Source of the DNA: Acidimicrobiales bacterium
Lineage (GTDB): Bacteria > Actinomycetota > Acidimicrobiia > Acidimicrobiales > Iamiaceae
DNA: 64,000 nt
Reading direction: 5' to 3'
NCBI GenBank assembly: GCA_030448105.1
Contig: JAUJNP010000001.1
Coordinates: 359,403 to 423,402, forward strand
This document shows positions 1-8,959 of the stretch, one piece after another. The position numbers and the translations under genes were made by a program. Numbering within the stretch: the stretch's first letter is position 1; every line of letters starts with the position of its first letter. Under the pieces are notes generated by a model. The model ran no database searches. It was not told where the DNA came from and saw nothing but the letters and a program-made list of their open reading frames with translations.

Positions 1-2
1 GT

Positions 3-557
3 GGCGCGGGCGCCTTCTCGATGGCCGTCCGGGCGGCCCACCTGGTCCGGCGGGCGCTGGCCGATGTCGGCCTGAAGGGTGCGGTGAAGACCAGCGGGGC
101 CAAGGGCGTGCACGTCTTCGTCCCGATCGACGGCCAGGTGCCGCCGGAGGACGCGGCCGCCGCGACCCGCGCCATAGCGGCGCGGGCAGAGCGCCTGGAA
201 CCCGAGATCGCCACGACCGCGTTCATGAAGGACGACCGGGCCGGCAAGGTCTTCGTCGACTCCACCCGTGCGGGTGGGGCCACGGTGATCGCGGCGTACA
301 GCCCCCGGGTGCGTCCGGGAGTGCCCGTGTCCTTCCCGGTGGCCTGGGACGACATCGACGACGTGGCGCCGGCCGACTTCACCGTGCACACCGCGCTGGG
401 ACACCTCGGGGACTGCGACCCGTGGGCCGCGCAGATGCCGGAGCAGCAGCAGTTGCCGGCGAGCCTCATCGAGGAGGGCGGCGCCATCCCGGTGGCCCGG
501 GTCCAGGCCATGCACGAGGGCAAGCGGCGCGCCCGCACCCGCCGCCCCTCGTCGTAG
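3..557 (+). CDS. LigD-type DNA polymerase/primase domain protein, C-terminal part (5' cut by window edge)
   Basis: The open frame enters from the left edge, so the start is outside the window; about 184 codons remain. The visible part matches the C-terminal half of the archaeo-eukaryotic primase-like polymerase domain found in bacterial non-homologous end-joining ligase D and in stand-alone PolD/PrimPol proteins: a TSGAKGVHVFVP segment (the 'SGxKGxHxxVP' motif), then KVFVDSTRAGGATVIAAYSPR, and the usual ending with DPWAAQMPEQQ. Such proteins add rNTPs or dNTPs during end joining and gap repair in the cytoplasm. No ligase or nuclease domain follows before the stop, so this end looks like a stand-alone polymerase. 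A second protein of the same family lies at 49820-50845. Confidence 0.85.
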   Translation, partial: GAGAFSMAVRAAHLVRRALADVGLKGAVKTSGAKGVHVFVPIDGQVPPEDAAAATRAIAARAERLEPEIATTAFMKDDRAGKVFVDSTRAGGATVIAAYSPRVRPGVPVSFPVAWDDIDDVAPADFTVHTALGHLGDCDPWAAQMPEQQQLPASLIEEGGAIPVARVQAMHEGKRRARTRRPSS

Positions 558-558
558 T

Positions 559-660
559 GGCACCTTCGGCTCACTACGGCGCTGCCGGTCGCCCGGTCGT
601 ACTCCACCCAAGCGGACGTGTCGGCCAGGATCACACCGATCCCCGCGGCCCGGCGTCGGT
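559..660 (-). pseudogene. VapC-like PIN toxin, N-terminal fragment
   Basis: Read on the minus strand, about 26 codons from near 634 downward give VILADTSAWVEYDRATGSAV, which is the beginning of a VapC-type PIN ribonuclease, including the first catalytic aspartate in the DTSAW motif. The frame then runs into non-PIN sequence at the end of the LigD-like gene. The remaining two thirds of a PIN domain are absent on this strand. The C-terminal part of a PIN domain is found just downstream on the opposite strand (689-868). No antitoxin gene is visible. I call it a non-functional remnant. Confidence 0.6.
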
Positions 661-688
661 AGGCGCGGCGATGGCATGCGCACCCCGC

Positions 689-868
689 ATGGCACGCATC
701 TACCGCGCCTGCCGCCGGGCGGGGGTCACGCCGAGAGGCCTGGTCGACTGCATGGTTGCGGCCGTCGCCTGGCGGCGCGGCGCCACGCTGCTCGCCCGGG
801 ACGCGGACCTGAACCGCATCGCCGAGGTCGTCGGGATCGACCTGGACGACGCCTCGCTGGCGCCATGA
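689..868 (+). pseudogene. VapC-like PIN toxin, C-terminal fragment
   Basis: About 59 codons on the plus strand read as the last third of a VapC PIN domain: GVTPRGLVDCMVAAVAWRRG followed by ATLLARDADLNRIAEVVGI. These carry the conserved acidic residue of the VDCMVA helix and the RDADL segment that completes the active site. The N-terminal catalytic Asp is not encoded upstream in this orientation; instead an N-terminal PIN fragment lies on the minus strand at 559-660. The frame stays open upstream, but that upstream translation does not resemble PIN. An inversion with a partial deletion of one toxin gene would explain both pieces, though remnants of two different genes are possible. Confidence 0.6.
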
Positions 869-924
869 GGCTTTCGCCCAGGCTTCGGCACGTCCGTCCC
901 GGTCGCGCAGCGTAACCTCCCCGG

Positions 925-3900
925 ATGATCGGTTGGCGCAAGGCGGCCGGGGCGCTGGCGGTGGCGCTGATCGCCGCGCTGGCCGCCACCACGACCCCGG
1001 CGGGCGGCATCCTCCCCTTCCCCGAGCCGGCTCCCGCCGGTGACCCTTACGACTACACGACCCTCCACATCACCAACGGGTCCTGCGACGTGGCCGCCGG
1101 CCAGGCTCGACCGCCCGGCAGCGACCTGCCCCCGAACTTCGACTGCCGGAACGACTGGAAGCTCACCGACTACGCCGCCCGCCCCGGCGACGAGGACTAC
1201 GACCCGACGGTGGCGTCGAACCCCCAGGAGCTCTTCGGCCGCAAAGGGTCCAGCACGAACAAGGCGTGGGAGGTCACCACCGGCCGGCCCGACACGGTGA
1301 TCGCGGTGACCGACTCGGGCATCCGCTGGGACGAGGACCGCCGCAACCTCGTCAACAAGTACTTCCTCAACCGGGGCGAGCTGCCCGTCCCCGGCGGCAC
1401 CGTCAAGGGCGGTCCCCTCACCGGCCACGACGCCAACCGCGACGGCGTGTTCAACGTGGCCGATTACGCAGCCGACGCCAGGGCCCAGGACTTCGACGAC
1501 GACGAGAACGACTTCCTCGACCCGGCCGACCTGATCCGCACCTTCAGCGACGGCACCGACGACGACGGCAACGGCTACGTCGACGACATCTCCGGCTGGG
1601 ACTTCTTCGAGGGTGACAACGACCCCAACGACGACGTCGACTACGGCCACGGCACCGGCGAATCGGAGGACTCGGCCGGCGAGACCGGCATCGACATCGA
1701 CCCGCAGTGCCCCAACTGCATGCTGATGGAGATGCGGGTGGGCGACTCGTTCATCGCCGACGCCAACCACTTCGCCGAGGCCGCCATCTACGCCACCGAC
1801 AACGGGGCCAGCGTGATCCAGAGCGCCCTCGGCACGCTCAACCACACCGGCTTCTCCCAGGCCGCGGCCGACTACGCGTGGGCCCACGGCGTGCTGTTCG
1901 TCGCCTCGGCGGCCGACGAGTCCGCCGGGCACCACAACTACCCCTCCGCCCTGAACCACACGATGGTCGTCAACTCGGTCACCAAGTTCGTGGACCCCGT
2001 CCAGGCGCCCCGCACCTACCTGGCGTTCAACGGGTGCACCAACTTCGGGGGCTACATCTGGACGACGGTGCCGTCGACCTCGTGCTCGTCCGACGCGGTC
2101 GCCCAGTCGGCGGGGATGGCCGGCCTGCTCTACTCGGCGGCCCGCAACGCAGTGGACCTCGGCGTGATCGAGCCGGACGTCTCGGGGCGCCCCCTGTCGG
2201 CCGCCGAGGCCAAGCAGGTGTTCCGGGCCGCGGCCGAGGACGTCGACTTCTCCACGCCGAAGCCCCCGGGTCCGCCGAACAACTTCGTGACCACCCTGCC
2301 GGCGTCGCAGCGCTTCGTGACCACCGCCGGCTGGGACCAGATCTCGGGTTGGGGGCGCACCAACGCCGAGGCCATGGTGCGCATGGTGGCGGCCGGCGCC
2401 ATCCCGCCGGAGGCCGACATCACCTCGCCCCGCTGGTGGCAGCCGCTCGGCACCACCGGGAACCTCGTCGTCGAAGGCCGGGTGGCCGCGCCCCGGGCGG
2501 GCTCCTACACCTACGAGGTGCAGTTCGCGCCGGGCGTGCAGCCGCCCCGCTACCCGGCGACCGACCCGTGGCAGACCGTCTTCACCAGCGGCTCCCGCTC
2601 GGCCCCGGTCGCCGGTCCGCTGGCCACCATCGACCTGGCCCGGGTGCGGGCGGCCATCGACGCCTCGGTGCCGCCGTACACGCCCCTCGACGACCCCACC
2701 TCCCGGGACCTGCCCGAGCGCGACGCCTTCCGGGTCCGGGTGGTCGTGCACGACGACCGACCGGAGACCCCCGACGCCATCGAGCAGCGCCAGGCCTTCG
2801 CCCACGCCGACCCCGCGCTGGTGGCTGGTTGGCCGCGTTTCCTCGGCGCCGACGGGGCGGGCTCAGCCGCCTTCGACGACCTCGACGGCGACGGCCGCGA
2901 CGACATGGTGATCGCCGACGGCAACGGCCTGGTGCACGCCTACCGGGCCGACGGCACCGAGCTGCCCGGCTGGCCGGTGCGGACCGGGCCCCTGCCGCTG
3001 CCCGACACCGGGGACAACGCCTACACCCGGGGCGAGGTCAGCCGAGATTGGCGCGCGGCCACACTCGTCGGCTCTCCCACCGTGGTCGACGTCGACGGCG
3101 ACGGCTGGGCCGAGGTGGCGGTCACCGACATCGAGGGACAGCTCCGGGTGTGGGACCGCTTCGGGCAGGGGCGGCCGGGCTTCCCCGTGGCGCCGGACCC
3201 CACCTTCAGCACCGAGACCGCCTGCCAGCGCGGCCCCCGCCCGGCGTGCGACGACCACGGCCGCCGGGTCCGCGATGAGCTCAACACCGTGGACCACGCC
3301 TTCAGCGCGCCGGCGGCGGCGGGCGATCTCGACCCCTCCCACCCCGGCTTAGAGCTGGTGGCGGGCTCCAACGACGGCCACGTCTACGCCTGGCACGCCG
3401 ACGGCACCCCGGTAGCGGGCTGGCCGGTCCTGCTGCGCGACCCCGCCAAGGTGGCGTCGATCGACCCCGTCACCCATCGGGTCACCTACGTCGACGGATC
3501 GGGCGCCCAGCCCGGCCGCAAGGTGGTGACCGCCCCCACCCTCGGCGACGTGGACGGCGACGGTGACCTCGAGGTGGCGGTCAACGTGAACGAGTCCTAC
3601 GAAGAGACGCCCAACTACTCGCCGTTCCGCGACCCCACGCTGGCCCTCCTCGCCCAGATCAACCCGCCCGGCAACACCCGCACCTACCTCCTCCACCACG
3701 ACGGCCGCGCCCACCCGGCCACCGCCGCCCAGACCGCCACCGCCCACCCCGACGACCAGGCCTATGTGCCCGGCTGGCCGGTGAAGATCGGGCTCATCGT
3801 GCTGAGCCTCCTCCCCTACGTCGGCGAGGGCTCGAACGGGTCGCCGGTGCTGGCCGACGTCGACGGTGACGGCCGGCTCGAGATCGGCACGGCCTCGGTG

Positions 3901-5205
3901 GCGGGGCCGGCGTACCTCCTGCGGGCCGACGGCTCCAGCGTCTTCGGCAACGGCCCCGACGGCACGTACCTCACGTTCGCGTCCTCGGCGGCGGAGACGG
4001 GCGGGGCCGCCACCGACTTCCCCAGCTTCGCCGCCCTTGGCGGGGGGGTCTTCGGCCGCATCGGCGGCACGGGGCCGCTGTCGTTCACGGCCGGCGCGGC
4101 GGGCCTCCGAAGGCTGCTCGACGTCGTTCTCCCCGAGCAGCAGCTCCTCGCCGAGGACCACGTGTCGGTCTGGGACACCGCCACCGGCCGCTACGCCCCC
4201 GGCTTCCCCGCCCAGGTCAACGACCTCCAGTTCTTCAACACCCCGGCCGTGGTCGACGTGGACGGCGACGGCCGGGCCGAAGTGCTGCAGTCGTCGGCCA
4301 CGTACGACCTGCGGGCCTACGGGGCGTTGGGCACGGTGCCGGCGGGCTGGCCCAAGTTCACCGGCGGGTGGTCGGTGGCCACGCCCGGCACCGGCGACCT
4401 CGACGGCGACGGCCGCCTCGAGGTGGCCCTCCCCACCCGCGAAGGCAACCTCTTCCTCTGGCGCACCGGGGGCGACGCCTGCCAGCCCGCCGAGTGGCCG
4501 AAGTACAACCACGACCTGCACAACACCGGCACCTACGGCACCGACGCCAAGCGTCCGAGCCGGCCGACCTCGGTGCGGGCGGCGGACGGGCGGCTGTTCG
4601 TGGAGGGCGGCGGGGACGACGGTCGCTGCGGCCAGGCGACCTCCTACCGGGTGACCGTGGGCGGCCAGACCACGGACGTCGACCCACCGGGCGAGGAGGG
4701 CGTGGCCCTCGCCGCTCGGCCGGGCCAGGTCGTCACCGTGCAGTCCGTCGACGACGCCGGCAACGTGTCCCCGCCGGTGGCGGCGACGGCCGGCGGGCCG
4801 CCAGCCTCGACGTCAACGACGACCACCACATCCACGACGACCACCTCGACGACGACCACCTCGACGACGACCACATCCACGACGACCACCTCGACACCCG
4901 GCACGTCGACGACCACCTCGACCGGCGGCAGCTCGACCGGCACCACCAGCGGAGCGGTCATTATCGACCCCCTCGCCATCGACCGCTACCCCTCCGGCAC
5001 CGGCCCCTCCGGCACCGGCTACGCGGGCACCGGCTCCGCCGGCAGCGACCCCGGCCCCGGTGACCAGGGCACCGGACTGGCTCGCACGGGGTCCGCACTG
5101 CTGTCGGCGCTGGCCGTCGCCCTCCTGCTCCTCGCCGCCGGCGCCACCTTCCGGGCGCTCAGCGGCCCTTCCAGACCGGTGCTCGCTTCTCGACGAAGGC
5201 GCTGA
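925..5205 (+). CDS. Secreted subtilase-like (S8) protein with FG-GAP repeats and LAxTG-type cell-wall anchor
   Basis: 1426 residues. An N-terminal signal peptide (residues 1-25) precedes a subtilisin-like domain: catalytic Asp130 in AVTDSGI, His242 in YGHGTG, and probable Ser389 in a CSS that replaces the usual GTS. The oxyanion Asn is replaced by Asp331 (ASAADE where AAGND is usual), so activity is uncertain. From about residue 650 there are at least six FG-GAP/VCBS-type repeats with calcium-binding DxDGDG cores (for example DLDGDGRDD, DVDGDGWAE, DVDGDGRLE), expected to form a beta-propeller. A Thr/Ser-rich stalk (about 1293-1335) leads to LARTG (1385-1389), a hydrophobic segment and an Arg-rich tail: the layout of a class-E sortase (LAxTG) substrate. 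No sortase is in the window. The 3' end overlaps the convergent enoyl-CoA hydratase by 47 bp. Confidence 0.85.
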   Translation: MIGWRKAAGALAVALIAALAATTTPAGGILPFPEPAPAGDPYDYTTLHITNGSCDVAAGQARPPGSDLPPNFDCRNDWKLTDYAARPGDEDYDPTVASNPQELFGRKGSSTNKAWEVTTGRPDTVIAVTDSGIRWDEDRRNLVNKYFLNRGELPVPGGTVKGGPLTGHDANRDGVFNVADYAADARAQDFDDDENDFLDPADLIRTFSDGTDDDGNGYVDDISGWDFFEGDNDPNDDVDYGHGTGESEDSAGETGIDIDPQCPNCMLMEMRVGDSFIADANHFAEAAIYATDNGASVIQSALGTLNHTGFSQAAADYAWAHGVLFVASAADESAGHHNYPSALNHTMVVNSVTKFVDPVQAPRTYLAFNGCTNFGGYIWTTVPSTSCSSDAVAQSAGMAGLLYSAARNAVDLGVIEPDVSGRPLSAAEAKQVFRAAAEDVDFSTPKPPGPPNNFVTTLPASQRFVTTAGWDQISGWGRTNAEAMVRMVAAGAIPPEADITSPRWWQPLGTTGNLVVEGRVAAPRAGSYTYEVQFAPGVQPPRYPATDPWQTVFTSGSRSAPVAGPLATIDLARVRAAIDASVPPYTPLDDPTSRDLPERDAFRVRVVVHDDRPETPDAIEQRQAFAHADPALVAGWPRFLGADGAGSAAFDDLDGDGRDDMVIADGNGLVHAYRADGTELPGWPVRTGPLPLPDTGDNAYTRGEVSRDWRAATLVGSPTVVDVDGDGWAEVAVTDIEGQLRVWDRFGQGRPGFPVAPDPTFSTETACQRGPRPACDDHGRRVRDELNTVDHAFSAPAAAGDLDPSHPGLELVAGSNDGHVYAWHADGTPVAGWPVLLRDPAKVASIDPVTHRVTYVDGSGAQPGRKVVTAPTLGDVDGDGDLEVAVNVNESYEETPNYSPFRDPTLALLAQINPPGNTRTYLLHHDGRAHPATAAQTATAHPDDQAYVPGWPVKIGLIVLSLLPYVGEGSNGSPVLADVDGDGRLEIGTASVAGPAYLLRADGSSVFGNGPDGTYLTFASSAAETGGAATDFPSFAALGGGVFGRIGGTGPLSFTAGAAGLRRLLDVVLPEQQLLAEDHVSVWDTATGRYAPGFPAQVNDLQFFNTPAVVDVDGDGRAEVLQSSATYDLRAYGALGTVPAGWPKFTGGWSVATPGTGDLDGDGRLEVALPTREGNLFLWRTGGDACQPAEWPKYNHDLHNTGTYGTDAKRPSRPTSVRAADGRLFVEGGGDDGRCGQATSYRVTVGGQTTDVDPPGEEGVALAARPGQVVTVQSVDDAGNVSPPVAATAGGPPASTSTTTTTSTTTTSTTTTSTTTTSTTTTSTPGTSTTTSTGGSSTGTTSGAVIIDPLAIDRYPSGTGPSGTGYAGTGSAGSDPGPGDQGTGLARTGSALLSALAVALLLLAAGATFRALSGPSRPVLASRRRR
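4812..4920 (+). repeat. Thr/Ser-coding tandem repeat (stalk of the surface subtilase)
   Basis: Near-perfect 15-bp units of the type ACGACGACCACCTCG are repeated here and translate as TTTTS blocks. They sit between the beta-propeller and the sorting signal and probably form an extended, possibly glycosylated, wall-spanning stalk. Slipped-strand length change is likely at such a repeat. Confidence 0.8.
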
Positions 5206-5956
5206 TGCCCTCGGCGGCGTCCTCGGTCGATGCCGTCACGCTGAGGAGGGGATGCAGCAGCCGGAGGGCGTCCTCGGCGGCCTGGTCCCAAACGCCGTAG
5301 AACGAGTCGCGACCCAGCTTCATCACCGCCGGCGACTTGGCCGCCAGCACCGAGGTCAGCTCGTCCACAGCGGCGTCGAGGGACCCCGCTGGCACCACCC
5401 GGTGCACGAACCCGATGCGCTCGGCCTCGGCGGCGTCGACCCGGCGCCCGGTCATCATCAGCTCGAGAGCCCGCTTGGGGGGCATGGAGCGGGTGAGGGG
5501 CACGGTGATCATGTGGGGCCACAGACCCACGTCGATCTCGGGGGTACCGAACCGGGCGTCGTCGCTGCACACGATCAGGTCGCAGGCGCACGCCAGCCCG
5601 AACCCACCCGCCAGGGCGTAGCCCCGCACCCGGGCCACGATGGGCTTGCCGAGCTCCCACATGTCGCGGAACAGGCGGGCCAGCTCGCCACGGGCGTCGT
5701 GGACGGCGGCATAGCCCCCGTCGCCGGCCATGCCGCTCAGGTCGGCGCCCGCGCAGAACGCCCGGTCGCCGGCGCCGGTGAGCACGACCACCCGCACGTC
5801 GGGATCGGCCTTGGCCGCGGCCAGCGCGGCGCGCAGCTCGGTCATCACCGTCCACGACAGCGAGTTGCGCTTCTCCGGCCGGTTGATCGTGATCCGGGCC
5901 ACCGCGGCCTCGACGTCGTACAGGAGGGCTTCGTAGGTCGGCCCATCGGTCAGCAT
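5159..5956 (-). CDS. Enoyl-CoA hydratase/isomerase family protein
   Basis: 265 residues, the full length of a crotonase-fold protein. Motifs: ITINRPEKRNSLSW at the N terminus, the CoA-binding/oxyanion segment AFCAGADLSGM, and ALAGGFGLACACDLIVCSDDARFGTPEIDVGLWP in the core. Hydration or isomerisation of acyl-CoA esters in fatty-acid or branched-acid breakdown is the family role; the exact substrate cannot be read from sequence. The ATG start is only 20 bp from the divergent kinase start at 5977, so both promoters must lie in this gap or inside the opposite gene. The last 47 bp overlap the end of the subtilase gene. Confidence 0.85.
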   Translation of the reverse strand: MLTDGPTYEALLYDVEAAVARITINRPEKRNSLSWTVMTELRAALAAAKADPDVRVVVLTGAGDRAFCAGADLSGMAGDGGYAAVHDARGELARLFRDMWELGKPIVARVRGYALAGGFGLACACDLIVCSDDARFGTPEIDVGLWPHMITVPLTRSMPPKRALELMMTGRRVDAAEAERIGFVHRVVPAGSLDAAVDELTSVLAAKSPAVMKLGRDSFYGVWDQAAEDALRLLHPLLSVTASTEDAAEGISAFVEKRAPVWKGR

Positions 5957-5976
5957 CGGCCCTAGTCTGCCGCCGG

Positions 5977-7521
5977 ATGCCGGGGGAACACGTGCTGGCG
6001 GTGGACCTGGGCACCGGTGGCGCCAAGGCGGCGCTGGTCACCCTTGACGGTGACCTAGTCGGCCACGCCTTCGAGCCCACCGAGCTGATCCTCCTGCCTG
6101 ACGGCGGCGTGGAGCAGGACCCGGCGGGGTGGTGGGCGGCCATCACCACCGCGGTGCGCCGCCTGCTGGCCGACACCCCCGTGGCGGTCGACGACATCGT
6201 CGCGGTCAGCGTGACCGCACAGTGGTCCGGCACGGTGGCGGTCGACGGTGCCGGCGAGCCGCTCATGAACGCGGTGATCTGGATGGACTCCCGGGGCGCC
6301 CGCCACATCGGAGAGGTCATCGGCGGGCGGGTGCGGGTGCTCGGCTACGACCCCCGAAAGCTGCGCCTGTTCATCTCCCGCACCGGTGGCGCGCCCAGCC
6401 ACTCGGGCAAGGACCCGGTGGCCCACATCCTCCACATCCGCCACGAGCGGCCGGACGTCTACGCCGCCGCCACCCACTTCCTGGAGCCGGCCGACTACCT
6501 GAACCTCAGGATCTGCGGGAGGGCGATTTCCTCCTACGACTGCATCGTCGCCCACTGGCTCACCGACAACCGCGACATCGCCCGGGTGCGCTACGACCCC
6601 GAGCTGGTGGCCCTGTCGGGCATCGACCCGGACAAGCTGCCGCCCCTGGTCCCGTCGGCCACGGTCGTGGGCGCGGTCACCGCGGCGGTGGCCGAGGAAT
6701 GGGGGATCCCCGCTGGCACCCCGGTGGTGACCGCCACCGGCGACGTGCACTCGGCCGTGCTCGGCTCCGGCGCCCTGGGCGACTACGAGGGCCACCTGTA
6801 CATCGGCACCTCGTCCTGGCTCTCCTGCCACGTGCCCGCCAAGCGCACCGACCTGCTCCACAACCAGGCGGCGCTGCCCTCGGCGCTGCCCGGCCGGTAC
6901 TTCCTCGCCAACGAGCACGAGACCGCCGGCGCCTGCCTGCTGCACCTGCGCGACCAGCTCGGCGTGGCCGCCGACCTCGATGAGCTCAACCGCCTGGCCG
7001 GTGCCTCCCCGGTGGGGGCCAACCGGCTCATCTACACCCCGTGGCTGAACGGCGAGCGCACCCCGGTGGACGACCACACCATCCGCGGTGGGTGGTCCAA
7101 CCTCGCCCTGGCCCACACCCGCGCCGAGCTGGTGCGCTCCGTGTTCGAGGGGGTCGCCTTCAACTCCCGCTGGCTGCTCGAGGTGGTGGAGCGGTTCGTG
7201 AAGCGCCCGCTGCCGCAGCTCAACTTCATCGGCGGTGGTGCCCGCTCCGACCTGTGGTGCCAGGTGCACGCCGACGTGCTCGACCGCCGCATCCGCCGGG
7301 TGGTCGACCCCCAGCACGCCAACGCCCGGGGCGCCGCCGTCGTGGCCGCCATCGCCCTCGGCCACCGCACCGCCGAGCAGGTGGCCGGTGGCGTGAAGAT
7401 CGACGCCGAGTTCGAACCGCAGGCCGCCGATCGGGCCACCTACGACGAGCTGTACTCGGAGTTCAGGAAGCTCTACAAGGCGCACAAGCCGATCCACGCC
7501 CGCCTCAACCGCCACCGCTGA
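5977..7521 (+). CDS. FGGY-family carbohydrate kinase
   Basis: 514 residues. The N terminus [15 protein letters not shown] is the phosphate-1 ATP-binding motif of the FGGY/actin-fold kinases, with a second FGGY signature region around [15 protein letters not shown] and the adenosine motif [13 protein letters not shown]. Members phosphorylate xylulose, glycerol, ribulose and related polyols. The sequence is close in layout to xylulokinases, but a better xylulokinase candidate sits beside xylA at 52-53.5 kb, so the substrate here is left open. It is followed at 16 bp by the PLP decarboxylase gene in the same direction and probably shares its transcript. Confidence 0.85.
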   Translation: MPGEHVLAVDLGTGGAKAALVTLDGDLVGHAFEPTELILLPDGGVEQDPAGWWAAITTAVRRLLADTPVAVDDIVAVSVTAQWSGTVAVDGAGEPLMNAVIWMDSRGARHIGEVIGGRVRVLGYDPRKLRLFISRTGGAPSHSGKDPVAHILHIRHERPDVYAAATHFLEPADYLNLRICGRAISSYDCIVAHWLTDNRDIARVRYDPELVALSGIDPDKLPPLVPSATVVGAVTAAVAEEWGIPAGTPVVTATGDVHSAVLGSGALGDYEGHLYIGTSSWLSCHVPAKRTDLLHNQAALPSALPGRYFLANEHETAGACLLHLRDQLGVAADLDELNRLAGASPVGANRLIYTPWLNGERTPVDDHTIRGGWSNLALAHTRAELVRSVFEGVAFNSRWLLEVVERFVKRPLPQLNFIGGGARSDLWCQVHADVLDRRIRRVVDPQHANARGAAVVAAIALGHRTAEQVAGGVKIDAEFEPQAADRATYDELYSEFRKLYKAHKPIHARLNRHR

Positions 7522-7537
7522 CTGCCGGAGGAACCCC

Positions 7538-8959
7538 ATGGACGCCGACGAACGAGCCGCATTGGCGGCGATGCTCGAGCCCGAGCTGAAGCCGTACGAC
7601 GACCGGTTCCAGCGCCACCACCGCCTCCCCCCCACCGGGCTCGACCGCGAGGCGGTCTTGGCCGAGATGCGGGAGCTCCAGGCCCTGGAGGAGGCCCGGT
7701 GGTCAGACGGCTACGCCTCCGGGGCGGTGTACCACGGCGACCCCGACCACATCGCCTTCATGAACGAGGTGTACGCCCTCAACTCGCAGGCCAACCCGCT
7801 GCACGCCGACCTGTGGCCCAGCGCCACCAAGTACGAGGCCGAGATCGTGGCCATGGTCGCCTCCATGCTCCACGGCGGGGACGCCCACGAAGACGCACCG
7901 GCGGTGTGCGGCACCGTCACCTCGGGGGGCACCGAGTCGATCCTCCTGGCCATGAAGACCTACCGGGACCAGGCCCGAGCCGAGCGGGGCGTGACCGAGC
8001 CGAACATCGTCGCTCCCGTCAGCGCCCACGCCGCCTTCGACAAGGCGTCGCAGTACTTCGGCATCGAGCTGCGCCGGGTGCCCCTCGGGCGGGACTTCAA
8101 GGCGGAGGTGTCGGTGGCCCGCCAGCTGGTCGACGCCGACACGGTGGCCATGGTGGGCTCCGCCGTGCAGTTCCCCCAGGGGGTGATCGACCCCATCGAG
8201 GAGCTGGCCGCGGTGGCCGCCGAGCTCGGCATCGGCTTCCACACCGACAGCTGCCTCGGTGGCTTCGTCCTGCCGTGGGCCGAGCGCCTCGGCCACCCCG
8301 TGCCGCCGTTCGACTTCCGGGTGCCGGGCGTGACGTCGATGAGCTGTGACACCCACAAGTTCGGCTACGCCGCCAAGGGCACGTCGGTGGTGCTCTACCG
8401 GGATCCCGACCTGCGGGCCCACCAGTACTACCGGACGGCGGAGTGGCCGGGCGGCCTGTACTTCTCCCCCACCTTCGCCGGGTCGCGGCCGGGGGCGCTG
8501 TCGGCCCAGGCGTGGGCGGCCCTGGTGTCCATCGGCGAGGAGGGCTACCTGGAGGCCACCCGGCGAATCCTGGCCGCGGCGGCGGTGATGCGCGACGGCG
8601 TGGCTGCCATCGACGGGCTCGAGCTCCACGGCGACTCGCTGTGGCTGGTGGCCTTCGGCTCCTCGGACCCCGACGTCGGCATCTACGCGGTCCTCGACCA
8701 GATGGGCCACCGGGGTTGGAGCCTCAACGGCCTCCAGCAGCCGCCATCGGTGCATCTGTGCACGACGCTGCGCCACACCGCCGACGGCGTGGCCGAGCGC
8801 TTCCTCACCGACCTGGCGGCAGCGGTGGAGGCAGTGCGGGCCGATCCCGGCGCCGGCGGGTCGATGGCGCCGGTCTACGGGATGGCGGCGTCGGTCGACG
8901 GGCGGGGCACGGTGGAGGACATCCTGCGCACCTACGTCGACGTGCTCTACCGGGTCTGA
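7538..8959 (+). CDS. PLP-dependent decarboxylase, sphingosine-1-phosphate lyase-like
   Basis: 473 residues of the group II decarboxylase / sphinganine-phosphate lyase fold. [14 protein letters not shown] forms the phosphate-binding region, [13 protein letters not shown] the PLP-ring stacking and pyridine-Asp region, and [16 protein letters not shown] carries the Schiff-base lysine Lys274. The THKFGxxxKGTS pattern is characteristic of the sphingosine-phosphate lyase branch rather than glutamate decarboxylases. A GGAGG ribosome site lies 7 nt before the ATG. It follows the sugar kinase by 16 bp, so a kinase-lyase pair acting on a phosphorylated metabolite is conceivable. The 3' end overlaps the convergent PhoX-like gene by 13 bp. 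Confidence 0.85.
   Translation: MDADERAALAAMLEPELKPYDDRFQRHHRLPPTGLDREAVLAEMRELQALEEARWSDGYASGAVYHGDPDHIAFMNEVYALNSQANPLHADLWPSATKYEAEIVAMVASMLHGGDAHEDAPAVCGTVTSGGTESILLAMKTYRDQARAERGVTEPNIVAPVSAHAAFDKASQYFGIELRRVPLGRDFKAEVSVARQLVDADTVAMVGSAVQFPQGVIDPIEELAAVAAELGIGFHTDSCLGGFVLPWAERLGHPVPPFDFRVPGVTSMSCDTHKFGYAAKGTSVVLYRDPDLRAHQYYRTAEWPGGLYFSPTFAGSRPGALSAQAWAALVSIGEEGYLEATRRILAAAAVMRDGVAAIDGLELHGDSLWLVAFGSSDPDVGIYAVLDQMGHRGWSLNGLQQPPSVHLCTTLRHTADGVAERFLTDLAAAVEAVRADPGAGGSMAPVYGMAASVDGRGTVEDILRTYVDVLYRV

Noticed and set aside
700-2805. 701-codon minus-strand frame opposite the subtilase start
   Set aside because: Low-complexity Val/Gly/Arg sequence, no motif, fully antisense to a well-supported gene.
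1707-3278. Long open frame on the plus strand inside the subtilase gene
   Set aside because: Arg/Gly/Pro-rich product with no domain; it is a third-position-GC shadow of the real gene, as with many other long frames in this window.
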